A DNA stretch of 64,000 nucleotides from positions 3,154,341-3,218,340 of the forward strand of contig NZ_CP054585.1 of the NCBI RefSeq assembly GCF_003721435.2, written 5' to 3'. Source of the stretch: Halorubrum sp. CBA1229 (lineage in GTDB: Archaea > Halobacteriota > Halobacteria > Halobacteriales > Haloferacaceae). Shown in pieces: positions 16,197 to 25,713 of this stretch (position 1 is the stretch's first letter; the number at the start of each line of letters is the position of its first letter). A program made the translations under genes and the position numbers. A model generated the notes under the pieces. It worked only from the letters and a program-made list of their open reading frames with translations. It was not told where the DNA came from and did no database searches.

Positions 16197-16805
16197 ATGC
16201 CGACTCCATCAGTACAACTTGGAGATCTTGCTCAAGACTTCGCTGACGTAATCCCCGACGTGGATGCGACAGCCGAACATGAACGATGGGATCCCGGGCT
16301 CGGACCATTCGAGGAAGAACGTCAGCTGGAAATGATTCTTACTGCTCTCTCACCCGACGGCGCGACCCCCACAAACATTAAACGAGAAGTCAGCTATCCC
16401 GACAGTGGCCGCCGCTGCGATCTCGTGATCGACACCGGCAACCGAACACTACCCGTAGAGGCGAAACTGCTCCGGTTCCGTCTCGACAACGGAAATATCG
16501 ACCCAAACATGTACAAAAGCATTTTCAGCCCGTTCCCGGAGCGCAGTTCGTCGTCGCTGCTCACAGACGCTCAGAAACTCACGCAATCCGCATTCGACTC
16601 CCCATGCGGACTTCTCGGCATCTACTACGAGAAAGAGGGAGAAGAGTACGACCAGCTCCGCGCCGAACGAATCGCGGAGAAGTTCGAACACGACATCGAA
16701 TACTGGTACGACATCGACATCGAGACCGTCGCAATCGCAAAATTCGACGGTCTCCAACACCCGCACCACCAGAAGGGGGCGGTCATCGGCTGGGTTGTCG
16801 AGTAG
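16197..16805 (+). CDS. PD-(D/E)XK nuclease-like protein
   Basis: 202 residues. A candidate nuclease core is visible at residues 60-95: EVSYPDSGRRCDLVID followed by TLPVEAKLLRFR, giving the D...E-x-K pattern of the restriction-like fold (Asp in CDLVID, E-A-K about 15 residues later). No DNA-binding domain is obvious, and no methyltransferase is next to it. It could be a solitary endonuclease or repair nuclease, or the nuclease subunit of a defence pair. It stands alone between a small membrane gene and the end of the particle cassette. The fold call rests on the motif alone. Confidence 0.55.
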   Translation: MPTPSVQLGDLAQDFADVIPDVDATAEHERWDPGLGPFEEERQLEMILTALSPDGATPTNIKREVSYPDSGRRCDLVIDTGNRTLPVEAKLLRFRLDNGNIDPNMYKSIFSPFPERSSSSLLTDAQKLTQSAFDSPCGLLGIYYEKEGEEYDQLRAERIAEKFEHDIEYWYDIDIETVAIAKFDGLQHPHHQKGAVIGWVVE

Positions 16806-16934
16806 TTTTGACCAGATAACCACCTGCGTCATATTCGGAGCTTGGGTTAATTCGCTCCCAACAACCTAGCGAGGGCTGAAGGTTCACAGCGCCGCAGCAC
16901 GCGCCGAGAAACGGCCGCTGCTCTCAACGGAGAG

Positions 16935-17246
16935 CTATGCGGCCGCGATGTCTTCGAGCCGCTCAACAGTTTGCTCGAGCACCCACTCGCCAACGAGGTC
17001 GTAGGCAGCTCGTCCGGCGCCGAGCGCATCGCTGACGATCTGGCCGATCGGCGGCTCCCAGTAGCCGAGCGCGACGAGCCCGAACATCGCCACCACCACA
17101 GCGACAGCGATGCTCGCCGCTGACGAGAAGATGCCGGCGGCGGCCGCCCCGACGGCTTTCCACCGCCGAAACCGGAGCAGCACGACGATCGCGCCGATGC
17201 CGACGACGAGCGAGGTTGAGAGGTGGTTCCCGAGGAACCCCCACAT
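16935..17246 (-). CDS. Small membrane protein, last gene of particle cassette
   Basis: 103 residues with two hydrophobic helices (about 10-24 and 33-62) and an amphipathic C-terminal helix (VGEWVLEQTVERLEDI). Its ATG shares a base with the stop of the large surface-protein gene (TGATG), so the two are translated together. It may be an anchor or partner for that protein in the same membrane. Confidence 0.75.
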   Translation of the reverse strand: MWGFLGNHLSTSLVVGIGAIVVLLRFRRWKAVGAAAAGIFSSAASIAVAVVVAMFGLVALGYWEPPIGQIVSDALGAGRAAYDLVGEWVLEQTVERLEDIAAA

Positions 17247-20200
17247 CAGTCATCACGCTCCTCGGCGTCGATCTCGAGACGCGTCACCTCGTCGGGCGTG
17301 CTGGCGTCTTCGCGGTACGCGCTGATGGCGCGGTAGCCGAGGTAGATCGCCCCGATGACGATGATGATGCCGGCCTCTTCGGCGATCGTCTGGAAGAAAC
17401 CAGGCGCGAGCACGTTGAGCCCAAGCAACGCGATGACGGCGGTGCTCCCGGCCCAGATCCGGAAGTCGAACCGGCCGAACTGCTGGAGCGCGAGATACAT
17501 CGCGACGGGCGCGGCAGCCAGCCCGACGATCAGCCGCGTCTGCTCGGGGAGGAAGTCGGTGCCGAGCACGAACGCACCGCCGCCGAGGATCAGCGCCCCG
17601 ACGACGATCTCGTTGTCGAGGGCGCGCTCGACGAGCGAGTTGACGGTGCCGAGCGCGGAGCCAGCGGCGCTCGTCGCGGCCTGCTGTCGCTCGGGGGTGA
17701 TAACGCCGCTGCGGCGGCCGACGACGAAAAGCCCGCCGAGCAGCGTCGCGACGAGCAGCAGCGTCGACCCGTCGGGGACAAGCGCCTGCAGCGCGGTGAA
17801 CCCGCCGCTCGCGGCGTCCATCGGGCCAGCGCCGCCACCGATGCTCCCGGTCGGGCCCGAACCCGAGCCGGAGCCGCTCGCGCTCCCGTCGTCGACCTGG
17901 AAGACGAGCGTCTCGTCGGAGTTGTCGTCAGTCAGCGTGATCGGCGAGGAGGCGAGCCCCTCGTCGCGGACGATCCCGTTCGTCGTCGAGTAGAGGATGT
18001 ACGGCGTCGCATCCTTCGCGTCGACGAAGGTGTAGTCAACCTCGCTGTTCCCGTCACCGCGCACGGCGATACCGGGCCCTGTGCGGTCGCCCTCGAGCTC
18101 AGGCACGGTCACCTGCCCGGTCGTGGGCGCGACCTCGACCGGCCACGTGCGCACGGTTGCTTCCGCGCCGGTGGTCGCGTCCGGGAGCGTGAACGTCTGC
18201 TCGCCGCTCGCCGAGATCGTGGTCGAGCCGTTCGCCGCGCCCCACGTCGCGTTCTCCGCGTAGTGGACGCGGTTCGCGAACGTCGTCTCGTCGACCGAGA
18301 GCGCGAAGTCCGGCCCAGCATCGTTGATCTGGATGCGCGTGTTCAGCGTCGCCGAGTTCGTCGACGGGTCGAGCACGGTGATCGCGCCGTCGGAGACACG
18401 CACCTTGCTTCCGGTGGCTCGCACCTCGGTGGTGGTCCCCTCGGAAATATCGCCGAGCTGCACCGTGAGGTCCGTGCCGTTGAACGTGCGCTCGCTCTCG
18501 GCGACCGTCTGCCACGAGGTGCCGTTGGTCCGCATTTCCACGTCGCGGATACTGACGACACGGTCGTTCATCGGGATCGTGGCCGTGGCGTTCGCTCTGT
18601 CGCCGGCCCACGTCTTCGTGACGTTCGTGCTCTGGCTCCACGTCGTCTCGTCGACAGTCGCGTCGACGGTCGTCTCAGCGCCGTGGCTGTACTCAAACCC
18701 GACGAGGCTCGCCGGACCAGAGGTCGGCGAGTCGGTAGAGATCGTCACGGTGTTGGTTCCCTCCTGGAGCCATGCTGAGCTCGTATCGAGCGAGGCGGTT
18801 TCACCATCGGAGAGGGTGCCCGCGATGCCGGTGGTTTCGCCGTTCACTTCCACGACGGGATCGCGTGTTTCGGAAACCTCGGTCCATGACGCGGCCACGT
18901 CTACTGGACCGTCAACTGACACGTCCGCCGACTGTGACCCGGTCGAGAGCGAGACCGACTCCGTGACCGTCTCTCCGGGCCCGAGCACGCCCGTGTGAGA
19001 GACGATCGAGCCGCCGACCGTCACCGACGGATCCTCCGTCGCCGTTACCTCCGTCCACGACGCATCAACGCCGACGTTTCCGGTGGTCGAGACGCTTACT
19101 GACTGTGACGATCCCGGCGAGAGCGAGAGTGATTTTGTCGTCGTCGATCCCGGTTCGAGGATCCCCGTGTGCGACACGGTCGAGCCCCCGATCGTCACCG
19201 ACGGATCCTTAGTCCGAGTTCGATCGGTCCATTCAAGCCTTACGTCAGCTTTTCCGGTTGAATCAAAGCTGACTGTTTGACTCCCAGTAGAGAGCGAGAT
19301 CGATTTCTGATCCGACCCGCCCGTAAGCGTGACCGACTCCCCTCCGGTGTTTAGATTGACAGTCGCGTCATTAGTTGTGACCGGCACATCAGCCGGTCCG
19401 AAGGTATGGGTCGTTGTGGTCCCATATGTCTCATATTCTATATTATACGCGATCTCATATTCGCTATTAATCACGTCAGAGCCAATATCACCGTTCGCGA
19501 AATAGATGTAATACTCCCCAGATTCTCCGGAGTTACCCGGTGCGTCGACCAAAACGTCCATCGTAAGCGTGTCGATATTACCGGTGTTTGGAACGTGCCA
19601 GTTGACACTACTGACGTCCACCTGTTTGGTAGTAGTTGAGCCGTATGTGTCCCCGCTTTCAGTCGTGATCGACCACGAATTGACTTGGATCTCGTCGACA
19701 CACGAGTCGGGACAAGCCTGCCCGCCTGCACCTCTCACACCTAACGTAATGTCTGATTTGACCCCATTTTCAATAATCGCTTGAGGGTCGCCCGATCCCG
19801 ACGGTCCGGCGGGTGGAACATTTCCGCTCGGCGAAACGGTGAAAGAGTCGGATCCCCCGTTGACCGAACCGGATTTTGATTGTTGAGTCGTCGACCCCTT
19901 TCCCGTGAGCGTGACCGTCTCCGACTCCACGGGTTGGTTGCCGCCGACATCGATTGTCGTCGAATAGCCGTCGGAGACAGTTCCTGGCGAGAGCGAGCCG
20001 CTCGACGTCTCTTCGATACCTGTGAGCGTAACCGTCTCGTCTCGCGGCGACGCGGTTCCACCGACGTCAATCGGGAACGTGTCGCCGTTCGTCGCGGATA
20101 CGCTCGTCGACGCGGTCGCGGTATTCTCTACACCGGTCAAATTGATCGATGGATCGTTGACACCGCTCGTGTTGGCGAGCTCGTACTGGAACTGGCTTCC

Positions 20201-20920
20201 GTCGCCAGCCTGCGCACCAGAGAGCTGGACCTCGCCGTCGAACGTGACCGTGTTCGTCGAGAACTCGCGGACGTAGAACGCGGCCGAGTCGCCACGCACC
20301 TGCAGCGGTGCCGCGTACTCGTTACCGCTCTCGTGGGTGATGAACGCCGCGTTCGGCACTTCACCGAGGTGCTCTTCGAACCACGCGGTATCGATGGAAA
20401 CCCAGCGGCCCTCGTGCGTACGCTCGTCCTCGAGCACGATCGCGGGCTCGCCGTCGACCACGCTCGTCTGCACGTTCATCGTCTGCGAGCCCGCAGAGGC
20501 GCGCACCTTGTCGGGCGGCTCGGGCGCCTCTGCAGCCGCATCCGTGAACGTGCTCGGCAGTTGATTCATCGACTCGCCGTCGAAGCTCGGTGCCTGCTCT
20601 GTCGCCTCGTACGTCTCGCCTTGAACCGGATCCTGCGTCTCGACGGTGGTTTCACCGCCGCCGAACGGGTCAGCAGGCATCGCGACCGCGGCGGTGATGA
20701 GGACGCCGGCGAGTAAGAGCGACTTCGCCGCTCGCGACGAGACGCCGGGGAGCGAGACGCTCCGCAGCTGCGGCGCGATCTCTTCGACCGACTGTGAGAT
20801 CGCGCCAGCGACGTACGCGTACGCCGCGAGCAGGTACGCTTTCGCGCGCTGTTTGAGGTTCTGTTCGTCGTCTTCGTCAGCGTCTGTCCCAGTGTCTGGA
20901 TTAGTGTTGAAATCAGGCAT
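17246..20920 (-). CDS. Giant membrane-anchored surface protein, 1224 aa
   Basis: 1224 residues. A ~65-residue cytoplasmic N-terminus is followed by a membrane helix (about 65-83), an ~950-residue exterior domain rich in Ser, Thr, Gly and Asp, and a C-terminal bundle of about five helices (from STLLLVATLLGGLFVVG on). The exterior part has Ser/Thr repeats, including two full ~58-residue units at nucleotides 19207-18863 (DPSVTIGGS...VSHTG..., ASWTEV). Many N-x-S/T sites suggest glycosylation, and a single CPDSC pair lies near residue 395. It is much longer than known pleolipovirus spikes (about 500 aa). A likely surface or attachment protein of the particle. It has a 148-bp upstream gap, so may have its own promoter. 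Confidence 0.8.
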   Translation of the reverse strand: MPDFNTNPDTGTDADEDDEQNLKQRAKAYLLAAYAYVAGAISQSVEEIAPQLRSVSLPGVSSRAAKSLLLAGVLITAAVAMPADPFGGGETTVETQDPVQGETYEATEQAPSFDGESMNQLPSTFTDAAAEAPEPPDKVRASAGSQTMNVQTSVVDGEPAIVLEDERTHEGRWVSIDTAWFEEHLGEVPNAAFITHESGNEYAAPLQVRGDSAAFYVREFSTNTVTFDGEVQLSGAQAGDGSQFQYELANTSGVNDPSINLTGVENTATASTSVSATNGDTFPIDVGGTASPRDETVTLTGIEETSSGSLSPGTVSDGYSTTIDVGGNQPVESETVTLTGKGSTTQQSKSGSVNGGSDSFTVSPSGNVPPAGPSGSGDPQAIIENGVKSDITLGVRGAGGQACPDSCVDEIQVNSWSITTESGDTYGSTTTKQVDVSSVNWHVPNTGNIDTLTMDVLVDAPGNSGESGEYYIYFANGDIGSDVINSEYEIAYNIEYETYGTTTTHTFGPADVPVTTNDATVNLNTGGESVTLTGGSDQKSISLSTGSQTVSFDSTGKADVRLEWTDRTRTKDPSVTIGGSTVSHTGILEPGSTTTKSLSLSPGSSQSVSVSTTGNVGVDASWTEVTATEDPSVTVGGSIVSHTGVLGPGETVTESVSLSTGSQSADVSVDGPVDVAASWTEVSETRDPVVEVNGETTGIAGTLSDGETASLDTSSAWLQEGTNTVTISTDSPTSGPASLVGFEYSHGAETTVDATVDETTWSQSTNVTKTWAGDRANATATIPMNDRVVSIRDVEMRTNGTSWQTVAESERTFNGTDLTVQLGDISEGTTTEVRATGSKVRVSDGAITVLDPSTNSATLNTRIQINDAGPDFALSVDETTFANRVHYAENATWGAANGSTTISASGEQTFTLPDATTGAEATVRTWPVEVAPTTGQVTVPELEGDRTGPGIAVRGDGNSEVDYTFVDAKDATPYILYSTTNGIVRDEGLASSPITLTDDNSDETLVFQVDDGSASGSGSGSGPTGSIGGGAGPMDAASGGFTALQALVPDGSTLLLVATLLGGLFVVGRRSGVITPERQQAATSAAGSALGTVNSLVERALDNEIVVGALILGGGAFVLGTDFLPEQTRLIVGLAAAPVAMYLALQQFGRFDFRIWAGSTAVIALLGLNVLAPGFFQTIAEEAGIIIVIGAIYLGYRAISAYREDASTPDEVTRLEIDAEERDD
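18863..19207 (-). repeat. Internal protein repeats in the giant surface protein
   Basis: Two consecutive coding units, 19207-19034 (58 codons) and 19033-18863 (57 codons), each begin DPSVT(I/V)GGS and end in an ASWTEV-x-x-T motif. Partial copies flank them on both sides. The DNA copies are similar but not identical, so the duplication is not recent. Such repeats form beta-rich stalk domains in many surface proteins. Confidence 0.75.
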
Positions 20921-21036
20921 GGCTCACCCTCCCCCCTGCGTTCCCATTAGGTACGCGCGCGTACGCAGCCTGCTGAGAGCGGCAGCGAGCGGATTCGTAC
21001 CGACCGATCTCCGAGGTTCCCTATTTTTCCATACCG

Positions 21037-21055
21037 CTGAATAGCCGATATTCAG
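21037..21055. promoter_or_regulatory. Hairpin between ATPase gene and giant surface-protein gene
   Basis: CTGAATA (21037-21043) and TATTCAG (21049-21055) form a perfect 7-bp inverted repeat with a five-base loop, 14 bases after the stop of the ATPase gene. An AT-rich run (CTATTTTTCC, about 21021-21030) lies beside it. It may end the upstream transcript, form part of a new promoter for the giant surface protein, or both. Confidence 0.45.
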
Positions 21056-21068
21056 GGGTTTCAGACGC

Positions 21069-22445
21069 TCAGAGTTCATCGAGCGCCTCCTCTCGGCGGG
21101 GGTAACTCACCGAGATTTCGCCTCTGAATTTGTACCGTCGGTACGGATTTTCCCACGAGATCGGCGCGTAGTTCTGGTTCCGCCAGATCACGCCCTTTCC
21201 GACCTCGTCGGCGAAGTTGTTCACGTAGTTCTTGTCGATCGGGACGTTCCCGATCCCGGAGAGTGACGAGCTCGGGGGCGGTGTATTCGGCATCGTCACG
21301 AACCAACGAGTCTTTTCGCGGACACCTTCGTCGACGCGGGCAACGCTGTGGGACAACGTCATCGTTGAGAAGTTCTTCTTCCGCGCTTTCCCCTGCGCAA
21401 CCGGGTAGCGCTTCACCTTCCGGTTCAGGTCGTTCTCGTCAGCTTCCGGGTTTAGCGGCACAAGGTCGCTGAACTCGTCGTTTACCATCAGCGTCGGGTG
21501 AAGGAAGTCGTCGTCTTTCGCCCGGCTTTCGAGGAAAGCGAATGCGATGTCCCGCAGCGGCGTCACTTCGGCGAGTTCCTCGGCTTCTCTGGCTGGCGTG
21601 TAAGTCGTCGCGGTCAGCTTCTCGCAGCCGCGGAACAGCGGGTCCGGAAGCACCGCGTAGAGCCCGCCAGGGACGATCTTGTTGATGAGGTCTCGCGGCG
21701 TCGTGTACGTCACTATGTCCCGGAAGACGTCGGTCAGGTCGATCTCGACTGTCGGGAGCGTCGGGTTTCTCGGCTTTGCGTGAACCTCGATCTCGACTCC
21801 TTCCGGCACCGCGATCGTCATGAACGGCGCCAGCGGAAGACACTCCAGCTCATCAAGCGTCAGCATCCACAAGACGGTCTCGTTGTTCACTTCCGGCATC
21901 CGTACGCCGCCGACCATGTTTGCGAACGATGTCTTCCCCTCGCCGGGCTCTGAGTGCGCCCAGATGTCCGTGCCACCGTCGTGAAGCGCTTTCAGGACAT
22001 GTTCGTTCTCGGGTTTCGCGAGCCACTCCAAGACACGCCGCCGCTTGATCGGCTGTTCGGCGATGATATCCGAGTCGAGATCGCCGCGCTCCAGCGCCCA
22101 CAGCTCCGCGTCGTCAACGTGGATCAGCGCGTCAAGGTATGCCTCTGGGTACTGGTAGACCCAGTGGGTGTTCTCAACACCCTCCCGGCATGCGATTCGA
22201 GACAGCGATTCGAGCTTCTTGTAGAACGGCCGGAGTTGGTTTCCGTCGTCGTCGTAGAAGTGTTCGTGAAGGATCTTGCCGTCGTTGTGGATCCCACGTT
22301 TCGAGAGCCGCTCCCACGACGCCTCACCGGCGTGATACATCGCCTGCCTCGACTCCGTGTACGGCTCGAAGTCCTCGTGAAGCTGCTCGAGGATCTCGTC
22401 GCGCTTCTTTTCGGTACGCCTCTGTCCGCTGAATGACTTGCTCAT
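21069..22445 (-). CDS. P-loop ATPase of particle cassette
   Basis: 458 residues, soluble. A Walker A-like motif is at about 165-173 (SEPGEGKTS; Gly replaced by Ser at the first position) and a Walker B-like LMVNDEF at about 320. The N-terminal ~150 residues are highly charged. Each known pleolipovirus-like membrane-particle element carries one such NTPase, thought to serve DNA movement or particle release; I infer the same here. HerA/FtsK-like or VirB4-like membership cannot be decided by eye. The start overlaps the previous stop by four bases. It is the only ATPase in the cassette, so it is the natural motor. Confidence 0.75.
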   Translation of the reverse strand: MSKSFSGQRRTEKKRDEILEQLHEDFEPYTESRQAMYHAGEASWERLSKRGIHNDGKILHEHFYDDDGNQLRPFYKKLESLSRIACREGVENTHWVYQYPEAYLDALIHVDDAELWALERGDLDSDIIAEQPIKRRRVLEWLAKPENEHVLKALHDGGTDIWAHSEPGEGKTSFANMVGGVRMPEVNNETVLWMLTLDELECLPLAPFMTIAVPEGVEIEVHAKPRNPTLPTVEIDLTDVFRDIVTYTTPRDLINKIVPGGLYAVLPDPLFRGCEKLTATTYTPAREAEELAEVTPLRDIAFAFLESRAKDDDFLHPTLMVNDEFSDLVPLNPEADENDLNRKVKRYPVAQGKARKKNFSTMTLSHSVARVDEGVREKTRWFVTMPNTPPPSSSLSGIGNVPIDKNYVNNFADEVGKGVIWRNQNYAPISWENPYRRYKFRGEISVSYPRREEALDEL

Positions 22446-23224
22446 GTGCTGAAATTACCCTTAGTCTTCCCGCTGCTGTCGGTCCGTTCGCCACCGTTCA
22501 GCGTCCGCGCTGCCGCCAGAAACGACGGCATCACGACCGCCACGGCGAACCGATACCGCGTCAGTTTCGCTTCCTGCTCGCGCTGGTTGAGCAGCGCCTC
22601 GAGAAGCGGCGGGTTCCCGACGATCTCGTCGAGAAGGCCCGCCGGCTTCTCGCCGTTCGTCGGCGCCGACAGCGACCGCACCCAGCGCCCGAGCGCCTCT
22701 CGGTCCTCGAAGCCGCTCCACAGATCCATCAGCGCCGCCGCCTGCCCTTGGTCGAGTTGGCGGAACGCCGGCCGCATCAGCGGATTCGACTCCTCATCGG
22801 GGTCGACGTCGCTCCAAGTCTCTCCCTCAGCGTCTTCCACGCGCTCGCCGGCCCGCTCGCGGAACTGGCGGTACGCGAGGTCGCACGCGTCGTCGAGCTG
22901 CTCGACGAGCCGCCGCCGAACGTACACCGACTGCCGGCCCTCGTCGACGGTCAGCAGCTTCTCGAGTAGCCCCGACATCGGCATCATGTCAGAGGGCTCG
23001 AGCACGCGCTCGACGTGGCCGAGCGTCCGAACGCCCGCAGCCTGATACCACGACAGTGCCATGTACGCGCTGTCGAACCCGTCAGTCAGCGGCTGAATCG
23101 GCGGCTCCCGGCGGGGGTCGCCGTCGTAGAGCAGCCGGTCCTGGTCCCTGTCGAGAACGTCAAGCGCCGGCCGCGTGGTTCGGGACGGCGCCGCTTCCAC
23201 GCCGCCCGGAACAGCATCAGTCAT
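22442..23224 (-). CDS. Hypothetical soluble protein of particle cassette, 260 aa
   Basis: 260 residues from the ATG at 23224, chosen because it overlaps the stop of the upstream membrane protein; an earlier in-frame start would add a basic leader read through the neighbour. Mostly helical and rich in Arg, Asp and Glu, with no membrane helix. It overlaps the ATPase gene by four bases (22442-22445), so the two products are probably partners at the inner face of the membrane. No family recognised. Confidence 0.7.
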   Translation of the reverse strand: MTDAVPGGVEAAPSRTTRPALDVLDRDQDRLLYDGDPRREPPIQPLTDGFDSAYMALSWYQAAGVRTLGHVERVLEPSDMMPMSGLLEKLLTVDEGRQSVYVRRRLVEQLDDACDLAYRQFRERAGERVEDAEGETWSDVDPDEESNPLMRPAFRQLDQGQAAALMDLWSGFEDREALGRWVRSLSAPTNGEKPAGLLDEIVGNPPLLEALLNQREQEAKLTRYRFAVAVVMPSFLAAARTLNGGERTDSSGKTKGNFST

Positions 23225-25082
23225 CGTCACCCTCCGCGCGACGCGCTGCCGGCTCCTCTGGTTGCTGCGGGTCGATCTCGTTGAAGTCGAACTCGGTGTC
23301 CTCCGCTTCGACATCGGTGCCGGCGTTGTCGTCGAGACCGAGCGCCTCCAGCGAGACGCCGATCTCGTCTTCGAGGAACGTCTGGATCATCGACCGGTCG
23401 CGCCGCGAGTCGATGTCGCGAGCCTCCAGCGCCGTCTTGATCCGCTCGCTCCACGCGATCTCCTCGTAGTCCTCGAGGAGCTTCGCGTCCGCGTGCTCGC
23501 TCTGCATGACCGTGAGCGAGGCGTCCGCGGTCAGATCGTGGCGTGGCGCCGGCTCGAAGTCGATCGCGCCGTCAACTGCCTCGTAGCTCTCGACGGCGAG
23601 CAGTACGAGGCCGGCGAACGCGCCAACCGTCGGGATGTTCGCGGCCGCCTCGCCGGCGTACCAGCCGATGACCGGGAGGCCGAGCGTGGCGACCGTGAGC
23701 AGCCCGTAGAGGCCGCGTGTGATCGGTGAGAGACTCTCGCCGTCCGCCGGCTCCGGAAGCCGGTGCCACACGGGCATCCGCCGTCGGAGGTGTGCAGGGC
23801 GGTGCCGGACCGCGTTGTCCTCGTCGGGGTCGACGTAGACCTTCTGCGTGGCGTCGCCCTCGACGCGGACACGCGTCCGCAGCTGCGAGAGGTCGAGGCG
23901 GGCGGCCTTCGCGAACAGCCGCGCGAAGAACGGCCGGATCCCCTTCTTTGGGACCATCCGTCCGCCGTCCGGAGCGCGAATGGTGGTCTTGATCGCCAGC
24001 TGCTCGTAGAGCTCATCGAAGTAGCCGTCCTCGCCGAGCTCGACCGAGTCAGTCACGCCCCCCGCTGCCTCGCCGCCGTCGGCGAGTGCATCGGGCTCCT
24101 TATCGGTCTCGCCGCGTCGCAGGCTCACCGCGTCGGTGAGCTCTTTGCGGACGAACGCAATCCGCTCGGTCGGCGGGCTCATCCGCAACCCACCGCCGTA
24201 GGCGATCGGGAGCAACGAGAGCCCCATCAGCACGTCGAGGTTCGCGACGACGGTCGCCACCTCGTAGTACAGGCCGCCGAGGACGCCAGTGACGAGAATC
24301 GCCGAGGCGATCCCCCACGACGTGAGCGAGTATCCCGGCCCTCTCCCGGCAAGTCGAAGTGTCGCCTTCGCACCGGAGAGTCCGATGATGATCGACGCGA
24401 CTCCTGGAAGGATCGCGGTCCGGAACGAGTACCACCACGCGTCGGCTTGTGTCTCGATGGTCACCTGTTGGCTCGCCGGCGCCGACGCGTGCTCGAAGCG
24501 CCAGCGGGCGCCATCGACGGCCTGTCCGTCCTGCTCGAGCCACATCGTTGCCTGAACGTTGCTGTCGTAGTGACTGTTGAGCTCGACCGGCGCGTTCGCG
24601 TAGCCGTCTTCGACCGTCACGGTCGCCCGCTGTACCTCTTGGTTCGCGGCGACGTCGACAGCCGTCCCGTTCTCGGTCTGCCGGCTCTCCGGCTGCCAGT
24701 AGACGATGACGAGCTCGTACTCGCCGGTTGAGTCGCCGAAGACGGTGCTGTACAGCTCGATCTGGTCTGTGTTGAGGGTCTGTCCGCCCTCCAAGTAGAT
24801 CGGGTCGTTCGACAGCGGGTCGGCCGGCCGGTACCGGACGGCGATGGCGCCATCGATCTCCGTGTCACCGACGTAGCGCACGCTCGGCGGCGCCGCAGAG
24901 GGCTGCGTGCCGCCGTTCCGCAGCTGGTCGATGTCGAACGGCCCTGCCGAGGAGACCTCCGAGCCGTTTGTTTGTGGGCTCGTGTCGCCGGGAGGCGCCA
25001 CGGCCGCCAGTGCGGGCGTCGCCATCGTCGCGACGAGGAGGACAGCGAGGCTGACCGCGGCGACCGCGGCGCCTCGAGTCAT
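23217..25082 (-). CDS. Large membrane protein of particle cassette with signal peptide
   Basis: 621 residues. A signal peptide (about 1-27, ending TPALA-A) is followed by a ~180-residue exterior domain, three membrane helices (about 205-290), a ~170-residue charged internal domain with arginine-rich stretches, two more helices (about 465-515) and a ~100-residue acidic C-terminal tail. The topology suggests a bridge between surface and interior parts, for example linking the particle membrane to DNA or to the ATPase encoded just downstream. No family recognised. Confidence 0.75.
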   Translation of the reverse strand: MTRGAAVAAVSLAVLLVATMATPALAAVAPPGDTSPQTNGSEVSSAGPFDIDQLRNGGTQPSAAPPSVRYVGDTEIDGAIAVRYRPADPLSNDPIYLEGGQTLNTDQIELYSTVFGDSTGEYELVIVYWQPESRQTENGTAVDVAANQEVQRATVTVEDGYANAPVELNSHYDSNVQATMWLEQDGQAVDGARWRFEHASAPASQQVTIETQADAWWYSFRTAILPGVASIIIGLSGAKATLRLAGRGPGYSLTSWGIASAILVTGVLGGLYYEVATVVANLDVLMGLSLLPIAYGGGLRMSPPTERIAFVRKELTDAVSLRRGETDKEPDALADGGEAAGGVTDSVELGEDGYFDELYEQLAIKTTIRAPDGGRMVPKKGIRPFFARLFAKAARLDLSQLRTRVRVEGDATQKVYVDPDEDNAVRHRPAHLRRRMPVWHRLPEPADGESLSPITRGLYGLLTVATLGLPVIGWYAGEAAANIPTVGAFAGLVLLAVESYEAVDGAIDFEPAPRHDLTADASLTVMQSEHADAKLLEDYEEIAWSERIKTALEARDIDSRRDRSMIQTFLEDEIGVSLEALGLDDNAGTDVEAEDTEFDFNEIDPQQPEEPAARRAEGDDD

Positions 25083-25486
25083 CGGTCAACCTCCTCGTCA
25101 CCGAACTCGCCGCCGTCGGCGATGGCTTCCAGCTCTGGCGAGCGCTCGATCTCCTCGAGGCCGACCGGGCGGTGCCGCTCGTCGACGCGCTCGTCGATCG
25201 GCGGCGCCGCTTCAAGCTCGTCGAGGCGGGCACCGCAGGTCGCGCAGTAACGGTCATCCGTCGCGCAGACCTCCATCCGACAGTTCGGACAGGCGTCGAA
25301 GTCGACGTTCCCGGCGATGTAGACGACTCCGAGTAGGCCGGCGAGTCCCACGCCGAAGACGAGGTCCGTGCTGCTGACGCCTCCAAGAACCAACAGTCCG
25401 AGGAAGCCGGCGCCAGTCGCGAGCAGCGTTCGATCCGGGAGATCGAGCAGCCAGCGCCGGATCGTGCGGCGTGTCTCGAGTTTCAT
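25079..25486 (-). CDS. Membrane protein with zinc ribbon, 135 aa
   Basis: 135 residues from the ATG at 25486, which overlaps the previous stop; the longer open frame upstream only shadows its neighbour. Two hydrophobic helices (about 15-55) are followed by a zinc ribbon with paired cysteines (CPNC, C, CATCG at about 63-84) and an acidic tail. The ribbon probably faces the cytoplasm and may bind DNA or protein. Confidence 0.75.
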   Translation of the reverse strand: MKLETRRTIRRWLLDLPDRTLLATGAGFLGLLVLGGVSSTDLVFGVGLAGLLGVVYIAGNVDFDACPNCRMEVCATDDRYCATCGARLDELEAAPPIDERVDERHRPVGLEEIERSPELEAIADGGEFGDEEVDR

Positions 25487-25713
25487 CGACCGCCCTCCAG
25501 CTCGTCGAGCTCGGTTGCTTCGAGCCACGCGAGCCCGAACCATCCGGCACTCCCGATGAGACTGGCACCGAAGGCGAACAATCCGACCGGCGTGCTGGCT
25601 CCGCTTTGGAACATGGCTCCCGCCACGAAGATCCCTATGAGTCCGAGGAGCACGCACACGCCGTAGCGAGCTGGAGTAGGCTCTCCAACCCGGAACTGCG
25701 GCAGCACCGACAT
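25483..25713 (-). CDS. Small membrane protein, 76 aa
   Basis: 76 residues with two hydrophobic helices (about 17-35 and 42-63) separated by a short SGAST loop, and an acidic C-terminus. Four-base overlap with the downstream gene and one-base overlap with the upstream one. Likely a structural component of the particle membrane. Confidence 0.75.
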   Translation of the reverse strand: MSVLPQFRVGEPTPARYGVCVLLGLIGIFVAGAMFQSGASTPVGLFAFGASLIGSAGWFGLAWLEATELDELEGGR

